This document shows, piece by piece, positions 16,829-22,906 of a DNA stretch of 34,077 nt. A program made the translations under genes and the position numbers. Source of the DNA: a virus; IMG/VR virus record IMGVR_UViG_3300025073_000117, positions 1 through 34,077 of that record. One strand, 5' to 3'. The notes beneath the pieces were generated by a model. The model was not told where the DNA came from. It ran no database searches and saw only the letters and a list, made by a program, of their open reading frames with translations. Position 1 is the stretch's first letter. Every line of letters starts with the position of its first letter.

Positions 16829-16896
16829 TTCTAACGGGTTAGATAAGCGGCAGGGTTGGAAGGAGGTCCTGCCGCCAAGCGCCTCACGCGTTCTCT
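16829..16896 (-). repeat. attC-like site 3
   Basis: Minus strand: AGAGAAC, an outer part that pairs imperfectly (AACGCGTGAG with CTAACCCGTT), an inner perfect 8-bp stem (16847-16854 with 16868-16875) and the end CCCGTTAGAAGG. The CTGCCGCTTAT spacer before the core resembles classical attC L' boxes. The gene stop (TGA at 16884-16886) lies inside. Confidence 0.5.
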
Positions 16897-17138
16897 AGTG
16901 CCTTCCCTGGCGCGACTATAACCCTGTCCGTCTTGATCTGGTGTTGGGCGGCTTTCAGGTGGCGAACATACACCGCCAAAACTTCTTTATATGCCATAAG
17001 CAATGCTTGATGATCCAAAGCGTATTTAGTAGATTTATTTTTCAGGCTATCGTATGCCTTTTGGATACGATTCACATCAGCCGTAATACGCTTTACATTA
17101 TCTGTCAAACTTATAAGTGCTAGGTTAATCGTTGCCAT
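16884..17138 (-). CDS. Coiled-coil hypothetical protein (cassette gene 3)
   Basis: 84 residues, almost entirely helical (DNVKRITADVNRIQKAYDSL, then a second helix to VRHLKAAQHQIK), likely a coiled-coil dimer. ATG 17138 is chosen because AAAGGA precedes it; an in-frame upstream ATG (17183) would lie inside attC-like site 4. Its stop falls in site 3. No family recognised. Confidence 0.55.
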   Translation of the reverse strand: MATINLALISLTDNVKRITADVNRIQKAYDSLKNKSTKYALDHQALLMAYKEVLAVYVRHLKAAQHQIKTDRVIVAPGKALENA

Positions 17139-17167
17139 AAGCAATTCCTTTCTGCGTTGAGCAGTCC

Positions 17168-17226
17168 GCCCAACGGTTTGCATAAGCGGCGCGTTTCTCA
17201 GCGTCCGCCTTCATGCGGTGTTCGAC
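17168..17226 (-). repeat. attC-like site 4 (best example)
   Basis: 59 bases from GTCGAAC to GTTGGGC on the minus strand. The arm CCGCTTATGC (complement of 17180-17189) pairs with GCATGAAGGCGG (complement of 17205-17216) perfectly except for two single extra G bases, the extrahelical bases used by integron integrases. The end reads AAACCGTTGGGC, a GTTRRRY core. The gene's TGA stop is inside. Confidence 0.6.
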
Positions 17227-17618
17227 CCCGTATCAAACACCCTGCGCTCTACAACCTGAGTGTTTTTCGAGAAGAAGCCAGGCAGAAAACCAACTTGACG
17301 GCCTGTTTCATCTTCCCAAAAAGAATGCTCATCGCAGAGCGGGAAAAACTCAACAATATTGTGATGGGTATGATATTTTACCCAACCTGTACCAGTGGCT
17401 ATCTGACCACAGCGACACCGCGCAACTTCGACGGGGCGCAAAGCTGACGCACGCTCACACATACGGCGGTACAGTTCGTCGGCGGACAAACTCGCTCCAC
17501 GCCGACAATCGCCACGATGGAAATACATTTCACGCATACTCAAATGGTCATCGCCGCACTCAATGCACTGCGGGAATTCGTGGATAATTCGGAAAACTAA
17601 TTCTTCTGTAAATTCCAT
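17211..17618 (-). CDS. Cys/His-rich hypothetical protein (cassette gene 4)
   Basis: 135 residues with several possible zinc ligands: CIECGDDH (~18-25), HRGDC, CRCG and LCDEH. This is the layout of small zinc-ribbon/treble-clef proteins. ATG 17618 is preferred (GAAGG and GGTGG upstream) to the GTG at 17627. Its C-terminal codons run into attC-like site 4. No enzyme motif recognised. Confidence 0.55.
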   Translation of the reverse strand: MEFTEELVFRIIHEFPQCIECGDDHLSMREMYFHRGDCRRGASLSADELYRRMCERASALRPVEVARCRCGQIATGTGWVKYHTHHNIVEFFPLCDEHSFWEDETGRQVGFLPGFFSKNTQVVERRVFDTGSNTA

Positions 17619-17639
17619 TGGAACCACCTTCGCTTAGGG

Positions 17640-17690
17640 GTCGAACGGACTGGCTTTACTTGCCGCCGATTCGGGCAGGCAAAGATTGAA
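17640..17690 (-). repeat. attC-like site 5
   Basis: Plus-strand arms CTTGCCGCC (17659-17667) and GGCAGGCAAAG (17674-17684) pair over 9 bp leaving two unpaired A bases, again the two-bulge attC pattern. On the minus strand it ends AGTCCGTTCGAC. The R'' half is poor. The gene stop (17656-17658) lies within. Confidence 0.45.
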
Positions 17691-17967
17691 TATAAGATAC
17701 AAAGAGGGCAAATTGCGCCTGCATACCCACACCAAAGGCGGTCAAGTGCAAGCGTAGTTGGGCGGCCACACGACCGGGCAATAGCCACAAACTAAGCCAA
17801 AACCACTGCCAGCGAGAATACCACTGCACGGTTAGGGTGGTGTTATTTGCAAGCAATACCTTACCGTGCCTTCTATGCTTGCCGGTGGAAACACTTATAT
17901 ACTGCCCTTCCCAATCGCGAGCAGATGCGTTTGTTGTTATTTTTATTTCACTTGTAGAGTCGATCAT
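17656..17967 (-). CDS. Small hypothetical protein with aromatic/hydrophobic segment (cassette gene 5)
   Basis: 103 residues: a beta N-terminal half (GQYISVSTGKHRRHGKVLLA, SH3-like in feel), then a Trp-rich hydrophobic stretch (WQWFWLSLWLLPG) and a helical end, so it may be membrane-associated. CGGAG sits 6 bases before ATG 17967. Flanked by attC-like sites 5 and 6. No family recognised. Confidence 0.45.
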   Translation of the reverse strand: MIDSTSEIKITTNASARDWEGQYISVSTGKHRRHGKVLLANNTTLTVQWYSRWQWFWLSLWLLPGRVAAQLRLHLTAFGVGMQAQFALFVSYIQSLPARIGGK

Positions 17968-17982
17968 GTTTGCTCCGAGGCT

Positions 17983-18025
17983 GCCCAACGGAAATGATTA
18001 CCTGCCGATGACGGCGGGTTTGGAT
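17983..18025 (-). repeat. attC-like site 6 (short)
   Basis: Minus strand ends ATTTCCGTTGGGC (GTTRRRY core). Inner arms ACCTGCCG and CGGCGGGT pair over 8 bp with one wobble around ATGA. At 43 bases it is shorter than usual. The stop of the adjoining gene (17998-18000) is inside the stem. Confidence 0.4.
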
Positions 18026-18234
18026 TCGCTGTCCGATTCGGCGCGCCCGTCATCGGTCAGGCGCATCTGGTGTTCGGCGGCTTCAATGCGAATTACTAAT
18101 CTTGACGAGCAACGCGTACACGCCAACGAATCTCCGTTGCTTATCGCCTCTTCCATGCCAGGCGGAAGTTTATCAATCATACTTCCGCATTTTGGGCAAA
18201 CGATTGCTGTTGACAAGAACACTGGTATTTTCAT
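17998..18234 (-). CDS. Zinc-ribbon hypothetical protein (cassette gene 6)
   Basis: 78 residues with two CxxC knuckles: CPKCGS (13-16) and CTRC (39-42), a classic zinc ribbon, then an acidic tail. GAAAGG precedes ATG 18234. It is the first one-gene unit of the attC-like array and the closest to the early operon. Small zinc ribbons can act in nucleic-acid or protein binding; nothing more specific is visible. Confidence 0.6.
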   Translation of the reverse strand: MKIPVFLSTAIVCPKCGSMIDKLPPGMEEAISNGDSLACTRCSSRLVIRIEAAEHQMRLTDDGRAESDSESKPAVIGR

Positions 18235-18285
18235 GTTGCCTTTCTCGGCGTGCCGCCGAACTAGGTGTTTAGCAGAATGTACGTT

Positions 18286-18372
18286 TTAGAAGCCCAACCT
18301 AACAAAGCGTTTGCGTTTCTTGCTCGCCGGCTTCTTTCCGGTGACGTTCTCAAATCCACGCTCGATGCACAT
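18286..18372 (-). CDS. Very small basic protein at the array boundary
   Basis: 28 residues, ending in a strongly basic stretch (KKPASKKRKRFVR). AAAGGAG lies 7 bases before ATG. It is 13 bases downstream of the zinc-ribbon gene of the helicase operon. Its last codons contain CGCTTTGTTAGG (complement of 18298-18309), which looks like an attI/attC core, so this may be a gene whose end was altered where the first cassette entered. Confidence 0.4.
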   Translation of the reverse strand: MCIERGFENVTGKKPASKKRKRFVRLGF

Positions 18373-18385
18373 TTTTATTCTCCTT

Positions 18386-18547
18386 TCAACGCACCGTGAA
18401 CCGGCGCACTTTTCCGCAGACCGAGCAGGTGTAAATTTCGTCCGTGCCGGTTTCTTCGGTCAACGCGAACGGCTGATCACACCCGCACACGTCGCAGAAT
18501 AGCCAGAGAATAAAATCAGTCACGGTACTGAGCAGCGGGGTTGTCAT
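18386..18547 (-). CDS. Small zinc-ribbon protein
   Basis: 53 residues with two knuckles: CDVCGC (~18-23) and CSVCGK (~41-46) followed by a basic end (VRRFTVR). It begins at an ATGA overlap with the helicase stop, so it is translationally coupled to the replicative helicase. It could be a replication or transcription accessory factor; inference from coupling only. Confidence 0.6.
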   Translation of the reverse strand: MTTPLLSTVTDFILWLFCDVCGCDQPFALTEETGTDEIYTCSVCGKVRRFTVR

Positions 18548-19944
18548 TGGTTTTTCATCTCTCCCCATAAGGGACTGTTTTCACGGCGGGTCAAATGTAC
18601 CCGGATGTGCGAATCTTCCAGTTCGCGGCCTTTTTTCACCCACAAGGTCGCCAGTCGCTTTTTCTGCTCCGGGGTCATAAAGGCGAATTTGCTTTCCGGG
18701 TCAAACTCTGTCAGGTACAGCACCAGGTCAGCGTCATAGATGACCTGCCCGGACCCGCGCAAGTTTGATTTGGCGTTGGCTTCCGCCCCGGCCTTGTCCA
18801 TCCCGGCCTTCGTGACAGAGTGAATAACGAATCCGGCCAGGTCCAGGTCGCGGCAGATGATTTTCAGGGCGCGGCTGATATTCGATGTTTTCTCAGTCTC
18901 ATTCGATCCGGCGTCCTCGAGGAGCATCAGGTAATCCAGCACGAACCACTGGATATTTGATTCTCGTTTCAGGCGTGCCAGGCTCGCCCGCAGGCCGCCG
19001 GTATCCCGGACCCGGTCATCCAGGTAGAACGGAAGTGTCTCAAGTTCCCCGATGGTCTGCGAGATTTTTATCCAGTCTGATTCCAATATTTTACCGGTGC
19101 GCATGTTCCGCGAACGCACGCCGCTCTGTGCGGATAATATCCGGCGGGTGGTTGCCTCCGCCCCCATTTCGAGCGAGAAAAACGCACCCGGCGCCGACTT
19201 GGACATTTCCAGCGCCGCGCCGATGGCGAACCAAGTCTTGCCCAGCCCCGGCTCGCCCGCCAGGAGGGTCAGTTCGCCGGGCTGCTGGCCGCCGGTCTCG
19301 TTGTCCAATTTCGGCAGGCCGATGGGAATACCCCACATGTCACACGGGGCGGTAGAACGTTCCTTGATTTTGTCATACACCGTTGACAGGATGGGCGACA
19401 GCCGTTTGACCTCATGCCCGGTGGACTGGCACAGCAAGCGGTCTATCTCGGTGCGGGTTTCGGTCAGCCCTTTGTCGGTGGGGATATTGTCCTGGTACGC
19501 AACGGTTGCCAGGGCATTGGCGGCGGTAAGCATCCCCCGGCGGATGGCCGCCTGTTTGATCTGCCGCCCGTAGGCCTCGGCGTGCAGGCTGGTGGGGACT
19601 TGGTTGAGCAGGGCAGTCAAATATGCCGGCCCCCCGATTTCATTCAACCGCCCGGCGGTGTCCAGTTCTTCGGTGAGGGTCAGGAAGTCCAGCGGAATGT
19701 GCTGCTCATGCAGGCTGGTAAACGCCTCCCATATCCAGCGGTGACGAACGATGTAGAAGTCATCGGCTTGCAGGAATTGCGCCAGGTCGTGGTAGGCTTC
19801 CGGGTTTATCAGCACCGCCCCCACTGCCGCCTCTTCGGCTTCGCGGCAATGGGGGATGACCGGCGTGGAGGGTGACGAAGTTTCCCAAACGGATGGCGGT
19901 TCGGGTGGTGCGGTTCGGACAGGGAGAGGGGTTGTCATTGTCAT
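18544..19944 (-). CDS. dnaB: DnaB-like replicative helicase
   Basis: 466 residues, the family's normal length. DnaB N-terminal domain at ~32-135 (EAEEAAVGAVLINPEAYHDL), RecA-like helicase domain from ~200 with Walker A GEPGLGKT (230-237), SLEM (257-260), Walker B WFVLDYL (D337) and the C-terminal RGSGQVIYDAD loop. It unwinds DNA ahead of the replication fork. ATG 19944 overlaps the stop of the preceding gene (ATGA). Residues 1-30 are a Pro/Thr-rich extension. The gene defines the region as replication genes, next to a structured intergenic segment that may hold the origin. Confidence 0.9.
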   Translation of the reverse strand: MTMTTPLPVRTAPPEPPSVWETSSPSTPVIPHCREAEEAAVGAVLINPEAYHDLAQFLQADDFYIVRHRWIWEAFTSLHEQHIPLDFLTLTEELDTAGRLNEIGGPAYLTALLNQVPTSLHAEAYGRQIKQAAIRRGMLTAANALATVAYQDNIPTDKGLTETRTEIDRLLCQSTGHEVKRLSPILSTVYDKIKERSTAPCDMWGIPIGLPKLDNETGGQQPGELTLLAGEPGLGKTWFAIGAALEMSKSAPGAFFSLEMGAEATTRRILSAQSGVRSRNMRTGKILESDWIKISQTIGELETLPFYLDDRVRDTGGLRASLARLKRESNIQWFVLDYLMLLEDAGSNETEKTSNISRALKIICRDLDLAGFVIHSVTKAGMDKAGAEANAKSNLRGSGQVIYDADLVLYLTEFDPESKFAFMTPEQKKRLATLWVKKGRELEDSHIRVHLTRRENSPLWGEMKNQ

Positions 19945-20402
19945 AGTGTCCTATATTCGGAGGTGGCTTCGGGGACTGTGAACGCTTGCGGCCATGTTCC
20001 GATGACCAGCAGGGGATTATTGATTACCTGGTGTGCTTTTGGGGAGTTGTAAGGGTCTGCCTTACACCATGCAGCATATCGTTCTATCGTTTCCCCCTTC
20101 GCGTCTTTTTTCAAGCAAAAATCAATGAGCGATTCGGCGTTCGGTAACAATGTCAAAACCAGTGCTTTTTCAATTCGGGTACGCATGGTTTCTTGCCGGG
20201 ATACATTCGCCTCACCTACACCGATGGCCTCAGCAATCTTCTGGCGCACCTCAACAGGATCATGCCCTTGTTTCGTTTCTGCGAAAAATTCCTGGCAGGC
20301 TTGCACCAATAACATGGATAGTTCCAAGTTATCTATCTGGTGCTTTGAGAGTACCGAGTCTATCAGAAGTCTTAATTGTCTTGAGTCGGTTGTTAGAGTC
20401 AT
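19941..20402 (-). CDS. Hypothetical protein upstream of helicase (possible loader/initiator)
   Basis: 153 residues, helical; two-part layout with a first half (LRLLIDSVLSKHQIDNLELS, RQKIAEAIGVGEANVSRQE) and a C-terminal half (ERYAAWCKADPYNSPKAHQV). The helix-turn-helix-like AIGVGEANVSRQ could bind DNA. GAGGAAAA precedes ATG. It overlaps the helicase start, a position often taken by helicase loaders or initiators, but no AAA+ motif is present, so this is not assigned. Confidence 0.5.
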   Translation of the reverse strand: MTLTTDSRQLRLLIDSVLSKHQIDNLELSMLLVQACQEFFAETKQGHDPVEVRQKIAEAIGVGEANVSRQETMRTRIEKALVLTLLPNAESLIDFCLKKDAKGETIERYAAWCKADPYNSPKAHQVINNPLLVIGTWPQAFTVPEATSEYRTL

Positions 20403-20876
20403 TTTTCCTCATTAAGGCAGAATCTTCCTACGAGAAGGGCAGTAACGACTTCGTGATTTTCTCGTAACCCGGTTAGGGTCGAAGTCGGCTACTTTGCGCT
20501 TTCCGGTCTACCCGGTTAGGGTTTCGTCCCGGCCCCTGCCGTTATCTGTTTAGCCCAGGGGTGGCCTTGCGGCCTGCTTGCCATTTCGCCAGTCGGTCTC
20601 TTGAGCGTAACGGTTGCCCCGGTTTCTTGCCCGCCGGATCACAGTCCGGTTTCATCTTTTATTTGCTCTGCCGCGTCCGGGGCGTCTGCGTGGCATTGTT
20701 TTTTGGATTGGAAGGGAGGACACAAAAAACTCCTCTGCTTGTGGCCGTTCCGCGTCCGTGGCAAGTACCTAACAGGCTAGGGTAAGAGACACGGAACGCC
20801 CACAAATAGGGGAGTTCTTGCCTGTTGTTTCCACCTGCCACAGTGGTTCGGGCTTTCGCCCTGAATTACTGTCATT
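20403..20876. other. 474-bp gene-free, structure-rich segment; candidate replication origin
   Basis: No convincing coding frame. It contains two identical 13-mers ACCCGGTTAGGGT (20467-20479 and 20510-20522), an ACGAGAA/TTCTCGT inverted repeat (20430-20465), a GGCCTTGCGGCC hairpin near 20572, a long imperfect inverted repeat (AACTCC...CGTC near 20729 with its complement ending near 20815, 24 of 29 matching), and a GGGC-GAAA-GCCC hairpin near 20856. Being next to helicase genes, an origin is plausible; a structured RNA is the alternative. Confidence 0.4.
20467..20522. repeat. Two direct copies of a 13-bp dyad repeat
   Basis: ACCCGGTTAGGGT occurs at 20467-20479 and 20510-20522, 43 bp apart. Each copy is itself an interrupted palindrome (ACCC and GGGT). 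It could be an iteron or repressor site upstream of the replication genes. Confidence 0.6.
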
Positions 20877-21308
20877 TTATACCCTTTGCATATTTATGTC
20901 AAGTTCCAATTGTTTGGCGGGGACGCTCCCGGCTCTTTGCATCTCACGGAGTGCCCGCGCCCTCGGCAGGTAGGAGAACCCCTTTCGGGATAGTTCCTGG
21001 TACTTCTTGGCGATCCTGCTCATTCGTGCGGCAAAGTCAATGATGGTTTCTTCGCACGTTTCCAGCCAGTACCCGCCCTGAGCCGGGTCGGACATAATCG
21101 GCCAGTCTGCTGCCCGCAGGCGCTCGATGGCCTTGCGGTTGCGCCGGTCATCCGGGTCATTGGATAGATTGGCTGAGGCGGTGTGCCCCGTCACCAAGCG
21201 CACCATGTCCCGGCGCGAAACCGGGGAGGTCGCCCCGATCAGGATGTCCAGGATGGCGCGTTCGTGTTCATCGCCCACCCCGCCGATTATGTCCGCGTAG
21301 GTGGTCAT
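20877..21308 (-). CDS. Winged-helix-like early protein
   Basis: 143 residues. The N-terminal half reads as a winged helix: ERAILDILIGATSPVSRRDM, RNRKAIERLRAADWPIMSDP, then QGGYWLE as the wing strand. The C-terminal half is a basic helix (MSRIAKKYQELSRKGF). Such proteins act as replication organisers or early regulators in phages. ATG 21308 follows the stop of a small membrane ORF by two bases. The specific role is not known. Confidence 0.55.
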   Translation of the reverse strand: MTTYADIIGGVGDEHERAILDILIGATSPVSRRDMVRLVTGHTASANLSNDPDDRRNRKAIERLRAADWPIMSDPAQGGYWLETCEETIIDFAARMSRIAKKYQELSRKGFSYLPRARALREMQRAGSVPAKQLELDINMQRV

Positions 21309-21310
21309 GG

Positions 21311-21418
21311 TTAATCCCAAAACAGGACAATCGCGATTATCGCGGCAATGTCGCAGGCGAAAACTGCCAGACAAACCAAGCAGCCTTCGCGGGTGAACGG
21401 GAGTTTGGGTTCATTCAT
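21311..21418 (-). CDS. Small single-helix membrane protein
   Basis: 35 residues: a short polar start (MNEPKLPFTREG) and one membrane helix (~13-34, CLVCLAVFACDIAAIIAIVL). GGAAGG precedes ATG, which overlaps the previous stop (ATGA). One of several tiny membrane proteins in this early operon. Confidence 0.5.
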   Translation of the reverse strand: MNEPKLPFTREGCLVCLAVFACDIAAIIAIVLFWD

Positions 21419-21681
21419 TTTTCACCTTCCGGGTATTTCGCAAGCCACTTATCTGCCGCCGGGTCGTAATGGCCGGTTCGCGCCAGGCTGGACACGCCCC
21501 AAATAATCGGGCGCGCTTCCGCCAGTTCCGCGCGCAGGGCGGCGAGTTCTTTGGCGGCGCGAAACACCAGTAAGTCTACCCCGCTTTGGCGCAAAATTAT
21601 TAGGGCGCGCTCCAGGTCCGGCAGTGTTTCGCCGGACGCTTGACGTTCTTCGAGTTTGTAAAATTCTTCTGTTTCAGCCAT
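21415..21681 (-). CDS. Small coiled-coil hypothetical protein
   Basis: 88 residues, helical and acidic, with a coiled coil near 33-62 (AAKELAALRAELAEAR) and a C-terminal WLAKYPEGEK. GAGGCAATCA before ATG 21681 decides the start over an upstream ATG. It overlaps the gene before by 8 bases and the gene after by 4. No family recognised. Confidence 0.5.
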   Translation of the reverse strand: MAETEEFYKLEERQASGETLPDLERALIILRQSGVDLLVFRAAKELAALRAELAEARPIIWGVSSLARTGHYDPAADKWLAKYPEGEK

Positions 21682-21847
21682 TGATTGCCTCGTGTTTTCC
21701 CGGCACAATCAAGGTCGGGACGATATGCGGATCCGGCGTGTTTGCCATTCCTGGCGGATTGTCAAAGCGGATCGCCAGCGTTCCGTCTGGCTGGACGCTG
21801 ATCACGCGCCCGGTGCCGAATTGGGGGTGCTGGTATTCATTCTCCAT
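21674..21847 (-). CDS. Small Tudor/SH3-like protein
   Basis: 57 residues. QHPQFGTGRVISVQPDGTLA followed by IRFDN matches the short beta-barrel motif (FGxGxVxxV...VxFD) seen in CarD-like and UvrD C-terminal KOW/Tudor domains, which contact RNA polymerase or other proteins. It is alone here, without a helicase. GGGGTG precedes ATG. A role in host transcription or repair interaction is speculative. Confidence 0.5.
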   Translation of the reverse strand: MENEYQHPQFGTGRVISVQPDGTLAIRFDNPPGMANTPDPHIVPTLIVPGKHEAING

Positions 21848-21848
21848 G

Positions 21849-21917
21849 TCACACCCCCGCCGAACACAAGGCCATGTAGATCACGATGATGGCAAGTATC
21901 AGTACAAGGATTTCCAT
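21849..21917 (-). CDS. Tiny membrane peptide
   Basis: 22 residues, nearly all hydrophobic (MEILVLILAIIVIYMALCSA), one membrane helix. AAAGGA lies before ATG and the stop sits one base before the next ATG, so the peptide is probably really translated. Confidence 0.45.
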   Translation of the reverse strand: MEILVLILAIIVIYMALCSAGV

Positions 21918-21950
21918 GTCATTTTCCTTTCAGGTCTGGTGATTTTTTTA

Positions 21951-22042
21951 ATAGAGGGCGGTTGGTGGCTGTTCACGGCGTGGAGCCGAAACTCCCTTTT
22001 CTGAGAGCAACACCCATTACCGGCGGTACGACCGCCCTCTAT
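21951..22042 (-). repeat. 12-bp inverted repeat around a 68-base spacer
   Basis: ATAGAGGGCGGT (21951-21962) and ACCGCCCTCTAT (22031-22042) are perfect complements in the gap between the HNH-AP2 gene and the tiny membrane peptide. An A/T tract (TTTTTTTAAT on plus) adjoins the left arm. It may be an RNA leader structure or the trace of a small mobile element. Confidence 0.5.
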
Positions 22043-22080
22043 CCTGCCCTTGCCGGTCACCACTCCGGCGCGGGACTTCT

Positions 22081-22103
22081 GAACGGGGCGAGGAGGTCGC
22101 CCC
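22081..22103 (-). terminator. Hairpin after the HNH-AP2 gene
   Basis: CGGGGCG and CGCCCCG pair perfectly around a 7-base loop, a few bases after the HNH-AP2 stop. There is no T-run, so it is a weak terminator or mRNA-end hairpin. Confidence 0.4.
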
Positions 22104-22106
22104 GAT

Positions 22107-22586
22107 TCATTCACAGAAATTCAACTTGGCGAATTCGCCATGAAGTCGTTTTGCGGCATTATCGTAAGCGCGAGCCGCATCTTCACGAATTGAAAACGTG
22201 CCGAGGCAATAGTGTTTTTGATTAACCTTGATTTGTGCTTGCCAACCGCGCTTATTTTTGAATACACCTTTGAAGCCAGAAGTATTATCAGCTTGTTTTC
22301 CTCTATTCATCATATTTTGCGAATTTGTACAAACGCGCAGATTTTTTTCTTGATTGTCTAAGGTATCGTGATTTATATGGTCAGTAATCATTCCTCTCGG
22401 AGTTCCCGCAACGATGGCGTGCATCTTAATCTTTTTTTTCTTTCCAGATTCAGACGAACTCCGCATCGCAAAAAAAGACTTTGTGTGTGAATTCCATGCC
22501 GCAAACCACTTGTATTGATTTAACTCATCAAATCTCCAATCGTCTACAATGGCAACTTGTCCTTGCGTGAGTTTGATTTCTTTCAT
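22107..22586 (-). CDS. HNH homing endonuclease with AP2 domain
   Basis: 159 residues. Start MKEIKLTQGQVAIVDDWRF is the usual start of phage HNH-AP2 nucleases. HNH core at ~55-95 (MHAIV, ITDHINHDTLDNQEKNLR, NSQNMMN) and an AP2 DNA-binding domain at ~102-158 (SGFKGVFKNKRGWQAQIKV, GTFSIREDAARAYD). ATG 22586 has AGGAG 8 bases upstream; the longer in-frame start at 22709 would translate through a structured leader. It is a selfish endonuclease gene inserted between early genes, with its own promoter. A different family from the HNH gene at 3814. Confidence 0.9.
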   Translation of the reverse strand: MKEIKLTQGQVAIVDDWRFDELNQYKWFAAWNSHTKSFFAMRSSSESGKKKKIKMHAIVAGTPRGMITDHINHDTLDNQEKNLRVCTNSQNMMNRGKQADNTSGFKGVFKNKRGWQAQIKVNQKHYCLGTFSIREDAARAYDNAAKRLHGEFAKLNFCE

Positions 22587-22600
22587 CGCAGTTCTCCTAA

Positions 22601-22710
22601 ACAAATTCCCGCACCCAACCCGTGCTTGATGAGAGCAACCGACGCGAGTCGGGGGGTTAGATGCGGGGATTTGTAAAAGAAAATTCGCGTTCATGGTTGC
22701 TCTCATCAAG
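22601..22710 (-). promoter_or_regulatory. Structured 5' leader, copy 2 (interleaved stems)
   Basis: Two stems interleave: 22601-22620 pairs with 22655-22674 (17 of 20), and CTTGATGAGAGCAACC at 22625-22640 pairs perfectly with 22695-22710. A third hairpin CCGAC/GTCGG (22639-22652) sits inside. As minus-strand RNA the order is B, A, P3, B', A', then AGGAG and the HNH-AP2 start. The order allows a pseudoknot, with stem A' ending just before the ribosome site. The same layout occurs upstream of the methyltransferase gene. Confidence 0.6.
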
Positions 22711-22714
22711 TTTG

Positions 22715-22723
22715 ATTATATCA
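22715..22723 (-). promoter_or_regulatory. Extended -10 promoter of the HNH-AP2 gene
   Basis: TGATATAAT on the minus strand; predicted start about 22708, within 2 bases of the 5' edge of the structured leader. Confidence 0.6.
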
Positions 22724-22906
22724 CATCGGACGGTACACGACTTCCATCGTGTCGCTGTTCCACCCGTCACGCAGAAGCATTTTGCCATTGTAGACGATAA
22801 CCTGGTGCGGGTTGCCGTTACTCTCGTCTTCCACGTCGAAGTAGCGGAAGGTCAACGGTTCGAGCTGGAGCGGGCGGGCGGTGGGGGTAAAAGGTTGCTC
22901 GCTCAT
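22721..22906 (-). CDS. Small hypothetical protein
   Basis: 61 residues, beta-type (LEPLTFRYFDVEDE, PHQVIVYNGKMLL). ATG 22906 overlaps the RecT-like stop (ATGA), so the two are co-translated; the HNH-AP2 promoter lies across its end. No family recognised. Confidence 0.5.
   Translation of the reverse strand: MSEQPFTPTARPLQLEPLTFRYFDVEDESNGNPHQVIVYNGKMLLRDGWNSDTMEVVYRPM

Noticed and set aside
20600-20660. Additional attC-like site in the helicase-side gap
   Set aside because: GCGTAACGGTTG resembles the core spacer, but there is no adjoining small gene and no two-bulge hairpin.
22587-22709. Longer HNH-AP2 start at 22709
   Set aside because: The extra 41 codons run through the interleaved-stem leader and lack a ribosome site. 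ATG 22586 has AGGAG and begins with the family's usual sequence.
22107-22710. Group I intron hosting the HNH-AP2 gene
   Set aside because: The genes on both sides are complete and unrelated, with no split gene to splice.
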